Source of the DNA: an alpha proteobacterium L41A
GTDB lineage: Bacteria > Pseudomonadota > Alphaproteobacteria > Caulobacterales > Caulobacteraceae
Reading direction: 5' to 3'
Assembly: GCA_000335735.1 (NCBI GenBank)
Contig: AMYY01000006.1
Span: 51,354 to 115,353 of the forward strand
DNA: 64,000 nt
In this document: positions 52,393 to 63,924 of the stretch, piece after piece
Position numbering within the stretch: the first letter of the stretch is position 1
Layout of the letters: each line of letters opens with the position of its first letter
Program-made: the position numbers and the translations under genes
Notes under the pieces: model-generated
What the model was told of the DNA's origin: nothing
Databases searched by the model: none
The model's input: only the letters and a program-made list of their open reading frames with translations

Positions 52393-54579
52393 ATGCCCCA
52401 ACTCCTCCTCGAAATCTTCTCCGAAGAAATCCCTGCCCGGATGCAGCAGGGCGCCGCGCGGGACCTGGAGCGTATGGTCTCCGACCGGTTGAAGGCCGCC
52501 GGCCTGACGTGGGAGGCGCTGACGACCTATGCCGGTCCGCGCCGCCTGACGCTGGTCATCGACGGCTTGCCCGTGGCCACGCCGGACCGCGAGGAAGAGG
52601 TCAAGGGCCCGCGCGCCTCGGCCCCGGAACAGGCGCTGGAAGGCTTCCTGCGCAAGACCGGCCTGACGCGCGATCAACTGACCGAGCGCGACGGCGTCCT
52701 GTTCGCCGTCCTGTCGTCTAAGGGCCGCGCCACGACCGATCTGGTCGCCGAGACGGTCGATCAGGTCATCCGCACCTTCCCCTGGCCCAAGTCGATGCGC
52801 TGGGGGTCCGGAACCCTGCGCTGGGTCCGGCCGATCAAGCGCATTCTGTGCCTGTTCGACGGCAAGGTGGTGCCGTTCGAGATCGACGGGATCCAGAGCG
52901 ATGCGATCACCGAGGGTCACCGGTTCCTGGGGTCGGGCGAGCTGCTGCACGTCAGCGACTTCGTCGATTACCGCACCCAACTGGAAAAGAACTTCGTCCT
53001 GCTGGACGTCGCCGACCGCAAGCTGCGCATTCTGGAACAGGCCAAGGCCGCCTGCGCCGCGCGCGGCCTCGCCCTGGTCGATGACGACGGCCTTCTGGAC
53101 GAGGTGGCGGGCCTAGCGGAATGGCCGACCCCGATCCTGGGCGACATGGACCCGCAGTTCCTGGCCCTGCCGCCGGAGGTCGTGCGCCTGTCGATGAAGG
53201 TGCACCAGAAGTATTTCGCCGTCCGCGATCCGTCCAAGGATTGCCTCGCGCCCAACTTCTTGGTCGTCGCAAACGTCGAGGCGACCGACGGCGGCAAGGC
53301 CCTGGCCGCCGGCAACAGCCGCGTCCTGTCCGCCCGCCTGAATGACGCGCGCTTCTTCTGGGAGGAGGACCAGAAGGTCGGCTTCGACGCCTGGAACGCC
53401 AAACTGTCCGGCGTCACCTTCCACGCCAAACTGGGCACCCTGGCCGAGCGCGTTGAACGGATCGCCGCCCTGGCCCGCGAGATCGCCCCGCGGGTCGGCG
53501 CCGACGCCGACGAGGCCGAAACCGCCGCTCGCCTGTCAAAGGCCGACCTGTTGTCAGGCATGGTCAGCGAATTCCCGGAACTGCAGGGGATCATGGGCGG
53601 CTATTACGCCCGCCTCGCCGGCCATTCCGACGCGATCGCCGACGCCGTGCGCGATCACTACAAGCCGCAAGGCCCCGCCGACACGGTCCCGACCGCGCCG
53701 GTCACGATCGCCGTCGCCCTGGCCGACAAGCTGGACACCCTGGTCGGCTTCTTCGCCATCGACGAGAAGCCCACGGGGTCGAAGGATCCGTTCGCGCTGC
53801 GGAGAGCGGCGCTGGGCGTGATCCGGATGGTGCTGGAGCTTGGAAGACCTTTATCGCTGCGCCAAATTATCGCTGATCATCTGCCGCGTGTTCTTTCTGA
53901 TGCGGTGTCAGAGATTTGGGTCGAACTGCCGGAACCTCGCAAGCTGCTGGCATGGGCGCGTGGACATGAACTTCCCATGTGGCGTGAGCGAATGCTTAGT
54001 GCAGCTAAAGACGGAGGGCGTTGGACGATCCACACGCAGGATGGCAAAGCTGCTGCTCAAGATCTCCTCGCCTTCTTCGCCGACCGCCTGACCGTCCTCC
54101 TGCGTGACCGAGGTCAACGCCACGATCTCGTCGCCGCCGTCTTCGCCCTGGGCGACGACGACCTCGTCCGCATCGTGCGTCGGGTGGAGGCGCTGGCCGC
54201 CTTCCTCGCCACGGATGACGGCGCCAATCTGCTGGCCGGCTACAAGCGCGCCTCCAACATCCTGCGCGCCGAGGAGAAGAAGGGCCCGCTGCCGACCGGC
54301 ATGGTCCAGACCGGCCTGCCGAACCAGCCCGAGGCCGAGACCATCCTGGCCTTCGCCGTCGGCGCCGCCCGCACCGCCGTCGAGGCCGCACTGGAGACCG
54401 AGGACTTCGCCGCCGCCATGACGGCCCTGGCGCGCCTGCGCGCGCCCGTGGACCGCTTCTTCGACGACGTTCTGGTCAACTCCGACATCCCCGCCGAACG
54501 CGAAAACCGCCTGAAGCTGCTGGGCCAGGTCCGCGACGTCATGGGCCAGGTCGCCGATTTCGGCCAGATCGCGGGGTAG
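52393..54579 (+). CDS. glyS: glycyl-tRNA synthetase beta subunit
   Basis: The 728-residue beta subunit, which binds tRNA and supports the alpha subunit. Marks are LLLEIFSEEIPARMQ, KSMRWGSGTLRWVRPIKRI, EWPTPILGDMDPQFLALPPEV and the HD-like core SKADLLSGMVSEFPELQGIMGGYYA. The C-terminal DALR-like domain follows. Residues about 480-560 are encoded by DNA with a clearly lower GC content and odd codons (see findings), although the frame stays intact. Both ends are normal. Confidence 0.97.
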   Translation: MPQLLLEIFSEEIPARMQQGAARDLERMVSDRLKAAGLTWEALTTYAGPRRLTLVIDGLPVATPDREEEVKGPRASAPEQALEGFLRKTGLTRDQLTERDGVLFAVLSSKGRATTDLVAETVDQVIRTFPWPKSMRWGSGTLRWVRPIKRILCLFDGKVVPFEIDGIQSDAITEGHRFLGSGELLHVSDFVDYRTQLEKNFVLLDVADRKLRILEQAKAACAARGLALVDDDGLLDEVAGLAEWPTPILGDMDPQFLALPPEVVRLSMKVHQKYFAVRDPSKDCLAPNFLVVANVEATDGGKALAAGNSRVLSARLNDARFFWEEDQKVGFDAWNAKLSGVTFHAKLGTLAERVERIAALAREIAPRVGADADEAETAARLSKADLLSGMVSEFPELQGIMGGYYARLAGHSDAIADAVRDHYKPQGPADTVPTAPVTIAVALADKLDTLVGFFAIDEKPTGSKDPFALRRAALGVIRMVLELGRPLSLRQIIADHLPRVLSDAVSEIWVELPEPRKLLAWARGHELPMWRERMLSAAKDGGRWTIHTQDGKAAAQDLLAFFADRLTVLLRDRGQRHDLVAAVFALGDDDLVRIVRRVEALAAFLATDDGANLLAGYKRASNILRAEEKKGPLPTGMVQTGLPNQPEAETILAFAVGAARTAVEAALETEDFAAAMTALARLRAPVDRFFDDVLVNSDIPAERENRLKLLGQVRDVMGQVADFGQIAG

Positions 54580-54591
54580 GCAAACCGGATA

Positions 54592-54735
54592 CCCTCTCCC
54601 GGTGGGAGAGGGCTTGAGCGCACGGCGGTGACAGCCGTCGTCCTGGCGCGAAAGGGTGAGGGTCGGGCGTGCGAGCTGACCCATCAGCCGCCCCTCATCC
54701 GGCCCTCCGGGCCACCTTCTCCCAATGGGAGAAGG
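54592..54735. repeat. two 9-bp hairpins bounding an intergenic element
   Basis: CCCTCTCCC-GGT-GGGAGAGGG (54592-54612) and CCTTCTCCC-AAT-GGGAGAAGG (54715-54735) are perfect palindromes with 3-base loops. Between them lies GGCGCGAAAGGGTGAGGGTC and CGCCCCTCATCCGGCCCTCC, again partly inverse. The whole 302-base gap between glyS and ppdK has no credible gene; from 54740 on it holds ordinary promoter-type sequence for ppdK. Confidence 0.7.
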
Positions 54736-54881
54736 CTCAATGCATGTGGCGTCAAGGAAACCGCACACCCCCTCACGCATTGTTACATCCGCAATGGTCA
54801 AGGCCGCTCTCACGCGCTAGATCATGCTGCATGTGCGAGCGGGGCCAACCCGCCGGACGATCCGAAAAGCTCAGGGACTGC

Positions 54882-57563
<2,682 letters not shown>

Positions 57564-57590
57564 GCTTTCTCAGCAGGACGAACCCAAGAG

Positions 57591-57619
57591 GGGCGGTCTC
57601 GGTCGAGGCCGCCCTTTTT
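57591..57619 (+). terminator. intrinsic terminator after ppdK
   Basis: GGGCGGTCTC (57591-57600) pairs with GAGGCCGCCC (57605-57614) with one G-T pair and a 4-base loop, followed by TTTTT. It stands 27 bases after the stop. Confidence 0.85.
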
Positions 57620-57795
57620 GCTGTGGCGCCACAAAGTCGCCGATCTTGACGGAACACTGTGTGTGTCCCGGCGTCCACAGGCATTCGTGGTGTTTTCGGG
57701 CCTCTGGAACAGATGAGGCGCTGACCTATTTAAGCACTCGCTGGATGGGGCTGATGATCGGTCTGTTCATCACATCTAGGAGTTAATAAGAAACA

Positions 57796-58323
57796 ATGCG
57801 TAACATTCTTCTCGCTGCTGTCGCCGTTTCCGCAATCGCCGCTCCGGCCTTTGCTCAAACCAATCCTGAGCCGCGCGGTTACGGCTCGCTTGGCTACACT
57901 CATCTTGAAGGCGACAATGCAACGACGGGCGCCGTCACCGGTCGTCTTGGCGTCAACCTCAACCGTTACATCGCTGTGGAAACCGAAGCCTCGGTCGGCG
58001 TGAAGCATGACGACTTCACCGTCGCGGGCGTCGATGGCGAGATCAAGCACGAGTGGGACGCCGCCGGCTACGTGGTCGGCAAGGTGCCGGTCTCCGACAA
58101 GCTGGAACTGTTCGCACGCGGCGGCTACGGCCATACCGAGCTGAAGCAGGAGTTCCCGGGCGCCAACACCGACGTGGGCGGCGACAGCTGGAACTACGGC
58201 GCCGGCGCGAACTACTACCTGGACGGCGTCAACGGCGTTCGCGCCGACTGGACCCGTCGCGACTACCGCGACAACGGTGGTGAAGCCGACGCCTATTCGG
58301 TCAGCTACATCCGTCGCTTCTGA
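57796..58323 (+). CDS. outer-membrane beta-barrel protein, OmpA-like/OprF-type porin-like
   Basis: A 175-residue exported protein. The signal peptide MRNILLAAVAVSAIAAPAFA is ideal. The mature part alternates polar and apolar residues in strands: YGSLGYTHLEG, VTGRLGVNLNRYIAVETEASVGV, YVVGKVPVSDKLELFARGGYGHTEL and SWNYGAGANYYL, ending VSYIRRF with the C-terminal Phe typical of barrels. Eight strands fit. It has its own 230-base upstream region and a following terminator, so it is a monocistronic surface gene. Small barrels of this type are often stress-controlled. Confidence 0.92.
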   Translation: MRNILLAAVAVSAIAAPAFAQTNPEPRGYGSLGYTHLEGDNATTGAVTGRLGVNLNRYIAVETEASVGVKHDDFTVAGVDGEIKHEWDAAGYVVGKVPVSDKLELFARGGYGHTELKQEFPGANTDVGGDSWNYGAGANYYLDGVNGVRADWTRRDYRDNGGEADAYSVSYIRRF

Positions 58324-58349
58324 TCGGATCGATCAGTCCTAACGACGAA

Positions 58350-58378
58350 GGCGCGCTCCGCAGAGAGCGCGCCTTTTT
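58350..58378 (+). terminator. intrinsic terminator after the beta-barrel gene
   Basis: GGCGCGCTC (58350-58358) and GAGCGCGCC (58365-58373) form a 9-bp stem with a 6-base loop and are followed by TTTTT. It lies 26 bases after the stop. Confidence 0.85.
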
Positions 58379-58395
58379 CGTTCAGGACAGTGAAA

Positions 58396-58656
58396 TCAGC
58401 CGAAGTCGCCGGCCAGGGCCCAACGCTGCGAGCCTTCGCCGAACGGGCGAACGAACCAGTCGCGATAGTATTCGAAGGTCTCGATGATCTTTTGGCGAAG
58501 ATCGGGCGGATTGACCGCCTCGCCGCGCTGGCGCTTCATCGCCGCCACGCAATCGACCACCATGTTCTGGTGCGCCGAGCCACCCATGCTCTTCAACACG
58601 GTGGCGATATCATGAGCCAAGCTTTCCAGGACCTGCTTGGGCGTCTTGTGAGCCAT
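58396..58656 (-). CDS. small helical protein, unknown function
   Basis: An 86-residue protein with mostly helical sequence: KTPKQVLESLAHDIATVLKSM, then NMVVDCVAAMKRQRGEA, and RQKIIETFEYYRDWFVRPFG. It ends in WALAGDFG. AGGGGA stands eight bases before the chosen ATG; a start three codons earlier is less well placed, and the longer open frame upstream is not supported. No family recognised. It is divergent from the M48 protease, with an EcfG-like element AGAAC-N16-CGTT on the minus strand between them, one mismatch from consensus. Confidence 0.6.
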   Translation of the reverse strand: MAHKTPKQVLESLAHDIATVLKSMGGSAHQNMVVDCVAAMKRQRGEAVNPPDLRQKIIETFEYYRDWFVRPFGEGSQRWALAGDFG

Positions 58657-58801
58657 CTGGGACATCCCCTGTTCTCGACAGGAGAATGCGTGACAAAAAG
58701 TCGTGAAAGATTCAAGCGTGGCCGGGCGAGAATCATCATGGATGCGAATTAACCTGACATAACGCGGGTCGCACGGTTTGGTTCTCTCAAGGGAGAAAAC
58801 C

Positions 58802-60007
58802 ATGACGAATTTCGATCCGGCGGCCGCGACGGCCCAATGGCTGGCGACCTTGTCGCCCCAAGAAACGGCCCGCGCCATCGCCTATACCCACGGTTCGCAC
58901 TGGCTGATCCTGTGGAGCTTCCTGGTCTCGGCCCTGGTCGCCTGGATCATCGTACGCACCGGCCTGCTAGTCGCGATCCGCAGCCGGATCGAACGTCGCC
59001 GTCGTCGGCCGATCCTGGCCAGTTTCGTCGTCGCCCTGGTCTATTCGGCCATGAGTTGGGCGCTGACCCTGCCGTGGGCGATCTATCAGGGCTGGTGGCG
59101 AGAGAAACAGTATGGACTGACCAGCCAGGCCCTGGGCGGCTGGCTGGGCGAGGCTGTGATCGGCGCAGCGATTTCGGTCGTGGCGACCTCGCTGCTGCTG
59201 GTGGCGATCTATGCCCTGATCCGGCGTGCGCGTCGGTTCTGGTGGGCCTGGGCGGCCGGCGTGACGGCGGCCTTCATCGTCATCGGCCTGGTGATTTCGC
59301 CCCTGGTGATCGAGCCCATCTTCAACACCTATACGGCCGCGCCGGACGGGCCTGTGCGCGACGCCGTCGTGACCCTGGCCAAACAGACCGGCACGCCATC
59401 GGACAAGATCTTCATCTACAACGGCTCCAAACAGTCCGACCGCTACACCGCCAATGTCTCGGGCCTGTTCGGCACGGCGCGGGTGGCGATGAGCGACACC
59501 ATGTTTAAACAGGGCGCGGATCTGGCCGAGGTGCGCGGCGTGGTCGGCCATGAGATGGGCCACTACGTCCGGGCGCACATCCTCTGGACCGTTGGCATTC
59601 TGGTCCTATTGTCGGTGCTGGCCTTCTGGCTGACCGACCGGCTGTATCCAGTGGCGCATCGTCTGCTGAGGGCGGATCGGGTGGGCGACATCTCCGATCC
59701 TGCGGGCCTGCCGGTCCTGGCTCTGGTGCTGGCCTTCCTGGGCATGCTGGGCACCCCCGTCTTCGCCACCATGAGCCGCACGATGGAGGAGGATGCCGAC
59801 CACTTCTCGCTGGTTCACGCCAATGAACCCGACGGCCTGTCCAAGGCCCTGATCAAGACCGCTGAATACCGCGCCCCGTCGCCGTCGGCGATCGAGGAGT
59901 TCCTGTTCTACGATCACCCCAGCGTCGAGAACCGCATTCGCCGCGCCATGGAATGGAAGGCGACGCATCCCGCCCAAGCCTCGGCAGGGCAACCGACGCG
60001 TCCCTAG
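58802..60007 (+). CDS. M48 family metalloprotease, STE24-like
   Basis: A 401-residue membrane protease. Two to four hydrophobic segments (about 35-55, 70-92, 118-140, 150-172) precede the zinc site HEMGH (His250, Glu251, His254), with the third ligand in EEDADHFSL. The N-terminal half with GWWREKQYGLTSQ is the CAAX-protease (Ste24) type, and further hydrophobic segments follow the site. Homologues degrade or process membrane proteins in quality control. AAGGGAG precedes the ATG. DoxX follows by 41 bases on the same strand. Confidence 0.95.
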   Translation: MTNFDPAAATAQWLATLSPQETARAIAYTHGSHWLILWSFLVSALVAWIIVRTGLLVAIRSRIERRRRRPILASFVVALVYSAMSWALTLPWAIYQGWWREKQYGLTSQALGGWLGEAVIGAAISVVATSLLLVAIYALIRRARRFWWAWAAGVTAAFIVIGLVISPLVIEPIFNTYTAAPDGPVRDAVVTLAKQTGTPSDKIFIYNGSKQSDRYTANVSGLFGTARVAMSDTMFKQGADLAEVRGVVGHEMGHYVRAHILWTVGILVLLSVLAFWLTDRLYPVAHRLLRADRVGDISDPAGLPVLALVLAFLGMLGTPVFATMSRTMEEDADHFSLVHANEPDGLSKALIKTAEYRAPSPSAIEEFLFYDHPSVENRIRRAMEWKATHPAQASAGQPTRP

Positions 60008-60048
60008 GGCATTGAAGGCTTCGCCATTCCAAGCGGAACCTTCGCCCC

Positions 60049-60510
60049 ATGATCGACCTCTATCGCGGCCTCGGCCTCGGCGTTCCGGCCCTGATGGACA
60101 TCGCACCCCTAATCGCGCGGATCGTGGTCGGGGGCATGTTCTTCCTGTCCGGCTTCTACAAGCTGTTCACCCCAACCCAGGCCGAGAAGATGAGCAAGAC
60201 GATGGTCGAGGCTGGCATCGCCGCCCCGCGCCAGACCGCCAAATTCGTCTCGGTGTGCGAGTTCGCCTTCGGCGCCCTGCTGATCATGGGTCTGTTCACC
60301 AGCTTCGCGGCCCTGGTGCTGCTGATCATCAGCCTGGTCGCTCTGGTGACCGTGGCGTCAAAGTCGGTGGAGGGGACCAGCCTCGGCTATCGCCTCTCCA
60401 GCTATTTCGATCTGCCCGAGACCTTGCTGATGGTTATCCTGATCTGGCTGATCTCCAATGGACCGGGGCTGTGGAGCCTGGACTTCGTCCTGTTCCTGCC
60501 CCGGCTTTGA
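60049..60510 (+). CDS. DoxX family membrane protein
   Basis: A 153-residue inner-membrane protein with four predicted helices. The N-terminal RIVVGGMFFLSGFYKLF block is characteristic of DoxX proteins, followed by MVEAGIAAPRQTAKFVSVCEFAFGALLIMGLF. The long second half is hydrophobic. In the TQO or related complexes DoxX acts as a quinone-linked subunit, but the many free-standing bacterial members have no known role. It lies after the M48 protease and is convergent with the ketoacyl synthase by three bases. Confidence 0.9.
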   Translation: MIDLYRGLGLGVPALMDIAPLIARIVVGGMFFLSGFYKLFTPTQAEKMSKTMVEAGIAAPRQTAKFVSVCEFAFGALLIMGLFTSFAALVLLIISLVALVTVASKSVEGTSLGYRLSSYFDLPETLLMVILIWLISNGPGLWSLDFVLFLPRL

Positions 60511-60513
60511 GCT

Positions 60514-61668
60514 TCAGGCGGCGCGCTTCCTGACGAAGACCGTCCCGGCGGAATAGCCGGCGCCGAAGCTGCAGATCAGCCCCGTATCACCCGCCTCGAA
60601 CCCGTCGTTGTGCAGGTGGAAGGCGATGATCGACCCGGCCGAGGAGGTGTTGGCGTATTCGTCCAGGATGATGACGTTCTCATCCGCCGAGGGCTCGCGC
60701 CCCAGCACCTTCTTGCCGATCATCGTGTTCATGTTGATGTTGGCCTGGTGTAGCCACAGCCGCTTCAGGTCGTGCGGATCGACCCCCAGCTCCCCGGCGT
60801 GATCCACGATCATGTCCGACACCATCGGCACCACGTCGCGGAAGACCTTGCGGCCCTGCTGGATGAACAGCTTGTCGTTCTGGACGCTGTCGTCGGCCTC
60901 TGGGCTGTCCAGATGCGCGGTGTCGCGGGCGTTGCGGTTCAGAAAGCCGAAATTGTTCCTGATATTGTTCGAGAAGGTCGTCTTCAGCCGTGTGCCCAGC
61001 ACGTCCCAGCCGCCCGGCCCCGCCGTATCCGACGACTCCACGATCACCGCCGTCGCCACGTCGCCGAAGATGAAATGGCTGTCGCGGTCGGTGAAGTTCA
61101 GGTGGGCCGAACAGACTTCCGGATTGACCATCAGCACCGCCTTGACCGAGCCGCCGGCGATGAAGTCCGCCGCCGTCTTGATGCCGAAGGTCGCCGAGCT
61201 GCACGCCACATTCATGTCGAAGGCGAAGCCCTCGATGCCCAAAGCCTGCTGAACCTCGATGGCCATGGCCGGATAGGCGCGCTGCATGTTCGACGCGGCG
61301 CACAGGACGGCGCCGATTTCCGAGACCGGCTTGCCCCAGGCCTCAATCGCCTGCCGCGCCGCCTTGACCGCCATCTCGGCCAGGATCGAGATTTCATCAT
61401 TGGTGCGTTCGGCCAGGTTCGGCGCCATCCGCTCGGGATCGATGATCCCGGCCTTGTCCAGCACGAACCGGCTCTTGATGCCCGACGCCTTCTCGATGAA
61501 CTCGGGCGAGGAGTGCGACTTGGCCTCCAGCTCGCCGGCCTCGATCTGGGCGGCGTGGCGGGCGTTCCAGCCGTCGGCCCAGGTGTTGTAGCTGTCGACC
61601 AATTCGGCGTTCGAGACCGACTGTTCGGGGGTGAAGAGGCCGGTGGCGGCGATCACTGCATTCGACAC
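60514..61668 (-). CDS. 3-oxoacyl-ACP synthase III family protein
   Basis: A 384-residue thiolase-fold condensing enzyme. The catalytic Cys156 lies in NVACSSATFG, with His307 in HQANINMN and Asn340 in YANTSSAGS completing the FabH-type triad. It is longer than FabH of E. coli (about 317), with an extra N-terminal part SYNTWADGWNARHAAQIEAGELEAK, as in the BioH/OleA-like or stress-type ketoacyl synthases. So it may make a special acyl chain rather than start fatty acid synthesis. The GTG start is served by AGGAAC inside an upstream tandem repeat (see findings). KpsC-like gene is upstream on the same strand. Confidence 0.93.
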   Translation of the reverse strand: MSNAVIAATGLFTPEQSVSNAELVDSYNTWADGWNARHAAQIEAGELEAKSHSSPEFIEKASGIKSRFVLDKAGIIDPERMAPNLAERTNDEISILAEMAVKAARQAIEAWGKPVSEIGAVLCAASNMQRAYPAMAIEVQQALGIEGFAFDMNVACSSATFGIKTAADFIAGGSVKAVLMVNPEVCSAHLNFTDRDSHFIFGDVATAVIVESSDTAGPGGWDVLGTRLKTTFSNNIRNNFGFLNRNARDTAHLDSPEADDSVQNDKLFIQQGRKVFRDVVPMVSDMIVDHAGELGVDPHDLKRLWLHQANINMNTMIGKKVLGREPSADENVIILDEYANTSSAGSIIAFHLHNDGFEAGDTGLICSFGAGYSAGTVFVRKRAA

Positions 61669-61674
61669 TTTTTT

Positions 61675-61779
61675 GTTCCTATCGCTCGACGCGCGGCGTC
61701 TCGCTGCTTGAGGAGTGTGTTCCTATCGCTCGGTCCGCGGGACCTTGCTGCTTGAGGACAGTCCGTTTCCTATCAGAAC
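61675..61779 (-). repeat. tandem 40-bp hairpin repeat providing the RBS of the ketoacyl synthase gene
   Basis: Two 40-base units (61675-61714 and 61719-61758) plus a partial third (61764-61779) share TCCTCAAGCAGC at one end and GAGCGATAGGAAC at the other on the minus strand. Between these blocks each has a 5-bp hairpin with the same GCG loop (plus-strand reading), GACGC/GCGTC in one and GGTCC/GGACC in the other. Stem bases differ but pairing is kept. The AGGAA of the nearest unit lies eight bases before the GTG start. Confidence 0.8.
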
Positions 61780-61782
61780 GCG

Positions 61783-63924
61783 TCAATAGGACGGCGGCGG
61801 CTTGCGGTCGAGACTGGCGATGACGCCGGCGGCCCAGCGCTGCACCTGGCCGCGCGGCGCCTTGGGCGTCGGCTGGTCGCGCGCGGCGATCAGCCGGTCC
61901 ACCAGATCCTCGGCCTCGCAGGGCCAGCCCTCGGGCGTGACATAGAGGGGATAGGCGATCAGGGCGGCGTGGACCAGGTAATCGACGCCGGCGCGGCGGC
62001 TGCGGCGCTCGAACGTCAGCCGATCGTCGGTCAGTCCCCATCCGGCATAGAAGGGCCGGCCATAGACCGACACCGCCTTGCCCCGCATCAGGGCCTCGAA
62101 GCCGGTCAGGGAGGTCAGCGTCGCCACCCGGCGACAGGCATTCAGACAGTCCACGATATCCAGCCCATCCCCCACCGCATCGACCGAGGCCATGGCCCCG
62201 GCGTCCAGCCGCCCGGGCCGGTTGCCCGCCAGCACGTCGGGGTGATTACGATAGACCAGAAAGGCGTCCGGATGATCGCGCCGCGCCGCCTCCACCAGGG
62301 CCGAGTTGGTGTTCAGATCCGGCGCACAGCCCAGCAGGATCGACTTGTCGTTCTCGACCTGACCGACGACCAGCAGGATATCGCGATCAAGGGGCCAGTC
62401 CGTCGGCGCCTGACCCCTCAGATTGTATTTCGACAGGCCGGCATCGACCACGCGCGTCCGCAAGGCGGCGGCCCGCGCCAACTGCACCGGCGACAGGTCC
62501 GAGGTCTCGATCAGGGTCTCCAGCCGCGAGGGCCGCGACGGATCGTAATAGACCCCTTGATCGTCCAGCGCGACCGACAGGGCGCCGACGAAATCGGACC
62601 CGAGGCCCCGCGAACGGATGAAGCCGTCCTCCATCCGCACGGTCGGGCCGCTGAAAGCCGCCGCCGCCTGACGCGTCGCCTCGCTCTCCTTGCCCGCCCA
62701 CCAGATCAGCCGCCCATCGGTCGCCTTGGCGTGGGCGGCGGCGCGCGACGGCGACATGAAATAGCGCATCGACGCCTTGGGCGAGTTCAGCAGGCGACGC
62801 ACCGGCGGACGCTTGGCCGGCGCGAACCCCACCGCCGACCACGAACCCGCCAGTCGGTCGGCCCGGTCGCGCAGGGCGATCAACCGCTCCAGCGCCTGCT
62901 CGGCCTCGCACCGATCGCTCGTCACCGGATCGACATAGCGGCTGTAGGCGATCAAGGCGGCGGCGGCGACCTGTTCGATCGACCGCGCGACGCCGCGCCT
63001 GCCCGTCTGGACCGCATCAGTCGTCAGACCCCAGCCGGAATAGAAGGGCGCACCGAAGCACCGCACCGGAAGGCCGCGCAACAGGGCCTCGAACCCCAGG
63101 GCCGAGGTGACGCAATAGACCGCATCCACCGCCGCCAGCAGGTCGGCGGGCCTTACATCCGCATCGACCAGGGTGACGCCGGTCAGATCCGTCACGCAGC
63201 CGCGCTTCTTGCCCGCCGCTACCGCCGGATGGCGTTTGACGATCAGCTGGGCTTCCGGCTCGTCTCGCCGGGCGGCGGCGATCATGTCGTCAAAGCTCTG
63301 AGCCGTAGCGAGGCCACAAGCGATGGAGGCGTCTCCAAACGTCTGGTCCACGATCAGCACGCGCCGACCGGGCTTCAGCAGGCCCGGATCCAGCGGCCCG
63401 CCCATATTGGTCTTGGACAAGCCCGAAGCCACGATTCGGTCGATCAGCCCGCGCGCCCGCGCGATCATGGCCGCGTCGCACCAGTCGTCGGCCGTCTGGA
63501 TCAGTTGCTCCAGCCGGCTGGCCCGCGTCGCATCATAATAGACGCCCAGATCATCGACGATCAGACTGAGGCTGGTCGCGCCCGCCTCGCCGATGCCGAC
63601 CGAACGCAAAAACCCGTCCTCCAGCGCCACATAGGGCCGCCCGTTCTTCTCGGCCCATCGTCGCCCCGCCGCCGCCGTCGGCTTCATCCCCCAGCCCAGC
63701 ACGGCCTGAACCTGATCGCCCGGCAGGCGGCGCAGGTCGTAGTCGCTCAGGAAGACGTCGAGGAACGGGACCTTCAGCACGCCGGGCGCGCAGACCCAGG
63801 CGAGGGTTTTCGAAGGCGTGTCGGAGGGTAGGGGCAAGGCGGGTCCGCTGAGGTTCGACGCGAGCTTTACGGCGGTTGCGTCGACGCGACTAGGCCCGAC
63901 GCTTCTGTCTCCTCCCCATTTCAT
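61783..63924 (-). CDS. kpsC: KpsC-like capsule polysaccharide biosynthesis protein
   Basis: A 713-residue protein built of two similar halves, each with the same string of motifs: LEDGFLRSVG (101-110) and MEDGFIRSRG (431-440), DDLGVYYDATRASRLEQLI and DDQGVYYDPSRPSRLETLI, GLSKTNMGG and GLSKYNLRG, and SALGFEALLRGLPV with FYSGWGL against TGFEALMRGKAV with FYAGWGL. This is the dual glycosyltransferase layout of KpsC, which adds linker Kdo residues to capsule lipid in E. coli. Here other capsule genes may lie past the right edge. The ATG lies within a palindromic repeat and the first 35 residues look unlike family, so the true start may be further in. Confidence 0.9.
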   Translation of the reverse strand: MKWGGDRSVGPSRVDATAVKLASNLSGPALPLPSDTPSKTLAWVCAPGVLKVPFLDVFLSDYDLRRLPGDQVQAVLGWGMKPTAAAGRRWAEKNGRPYVALEDGFLRSVGIGEAGATSLSLIVDDLGVYYDATRASRLEQLIQTADDWCDAAMIARARGLIDRIVASGLSKTNMGGPLDPGLLKPGRRVLIVDQTFGDASIACGLATAQSFDDMIAAARRDEPEAQLIVKRHPAVAAGKKRGCVTDLTGVTLVDADVRPADLLAAVDAVYCVTSALGFEALLRGLPVRCFGAPFYSGWGLTTDAVQTGRRGVARSIEQVAAAALIAYSRYVDPVTSDRCEAEQALERLIALRDRADRLAGSWSAVGFAPAKRPPVRRLLNSPKASMRYFMSPSRAAAHAKATDGRLIWWAGKESEATRQAAAAFSGPTVRMEDGFIRSRGLGSDFVGALSVALDDQGVYYDPSRPSRLETLIETSDLSPVQLARAAALRTRVVDAGLSKYNLRGQAPTDWPLDRDILLVVGQVENDKSILLGCAPDLNTNSALVEAARRDHPDAFLVYRNHPDVLAGNRPGRLDAGAMASVDAVGDGLDIVDCLNACRRVATLTSLTGFEALMRGKAVSVYGRPFYAGWGLTDDRLTFERRSRRAGVDYLVHAALIAYPLYVTPEGWPCEAEDLVDRLIAARDQPTPKAPRGQVQRWAAGVIASLDRKPPPSY

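Noticed and set aside
54580..54881. Short coding frames in the gap between glyS and ppdK
   Set aside because: They overlap hairpin repeats, lack binding sites and have composition of translated palindromes.
61969..63831. 620-residue plus-strand frame opposite the KpsC-like gene
   Set aside because: Antisense shadow; the minus strand shows two complete copies of KpsC motifs.
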